Of a stretch of 5,279 nt of DNA, positions 5,219 through 5,279 are shown in pieces. Source of the stretch: Sulfurimonadaceae bacterium (GTDB lineage: Bacteria; Campylobacterota; Campylobacteria; Campylobacterales; Sulfurimonadaceae); assembly GCA_030610325.1 (NCBI GenBank), contig JAUWRZ010000175.1:1-5279 (forward strand). The letters run 5' to 3'. The notes beneath the pieces were generated by a model, which did no database searches, was not told the origin of the DNA, and worked only from the letters and a program-made list of their open reading frames with translations. Each line of letters starts with the position of its first letter. Position 1 is the first letter of the stretch. The position numbers and the translations under genes are program-made.

Positions 5219-5279
5219 CTGGGCATACGCGACATTCATCATATTTTTCGGCATGACAGTGATGATCCTTATCTTTGTC
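5196..5279 (+). CDS. plsC: Start of a probable 1-acyl-sn-glycerol-3-phosphate acyltransferase (PlsC), partial
   Basis: The first 28 codons are open to the window edge and encode MKIFARLSWAYATF followed by a hydrophobic stretch, an N-terminal membrane anchor as in PlsC proteins. The catalytic HX4D motif would lie beyond the window, so the product rests on this anchor and on the recalled Campylobacterota gene order, in which plsC follows this membrane protein. PlsC makes phosphatidic acid from lysophosphatidic acid at the inner membrane. The ATG lies inside the preceding gene, a 23-base overlap, with TAGGAT at 5181-5186 as a moderate ribosome site. This is the only open frame leaving the window on this strand with a sensible start. 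Confidence 0.6.
   Translation, partial: MKIFARLSWAYATFIIFFGMTVMILIFV

Noticed and set aside
1..5279. CRISPR array, insertion sequence, tRNA or rRNA gene
   Set aside because: No regular spaced repeats, transposase frames, terminal inverted repeats or cloverleaf-forming segments were seen. The 16S-like stretch at 1033-1046 is only 14 bases long.

Overview
The window looks like chromosomal DNA of a Campylobacterota (Epsilonproteobacteria) bacterium, probably a free-living sulfur-oxidiser of the Sulfurovum/Sulfurimonas kind. The main evidence is the gene order ctpA-type S41 protease, purC, purS, purQ, a secreted SH3-like membrane protein, then a PlsC-like start. From memory, this is the same order as the Cj0511-Cj0516 block of Campylobacter jejuni. 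The moderate GC content and the lack of host-associated genes fit a free-living relative, but the genus is inference.

Layout. Positions 1-53 hold the last codons of a plus-strand gene whose tail resembles the formylglycine-generating enzyme (SUMF1/FGE) fold. Positions 54-223 are non-coding and contain two small hairpins between convergent gene ends. On the minus strand, 224-733 encodes a 169-residue protein with a Lys/Ala/Pro-rich, histone-H1-like head and a helical, phasin-like body containing a 26-residue tandem repeat. Positions 734-1111 are a 378-bp divergent regulatory region. It has a candidate promoter for the minus gene, an AT-rich palindrome, and two well-spaced sigma70-like promoters (875-903 and 1003-1031) pointing into the plus-strand operon.

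From 1112 to the right edge everything is on the plus strand and tightly packed, with gaps of 11 bp or less or small overlaps: ctpA-like protease, purC, purS, purQ, the SH3-like membrane protein and the start of a likely 1-acylglycerol-3-phosphate acyltransferase. PurQ and PurS are the glutaminase and small structural subunits of the FGAM synthase complex; the large subunit PurL must be encoded elsewhere. PurC acts two enzymatic steps after FGAM synthase, following PurM and PurE/PurK. The operon therefore combines de novo purine synthesis with envelope proteins and phospholipid synthesis. The purine genes are ordinary. The least explained parts are the minus-strand repeat protein, the divergent control region with a possible leaderless 16-codon ORF, and the membrane SH3 protein.
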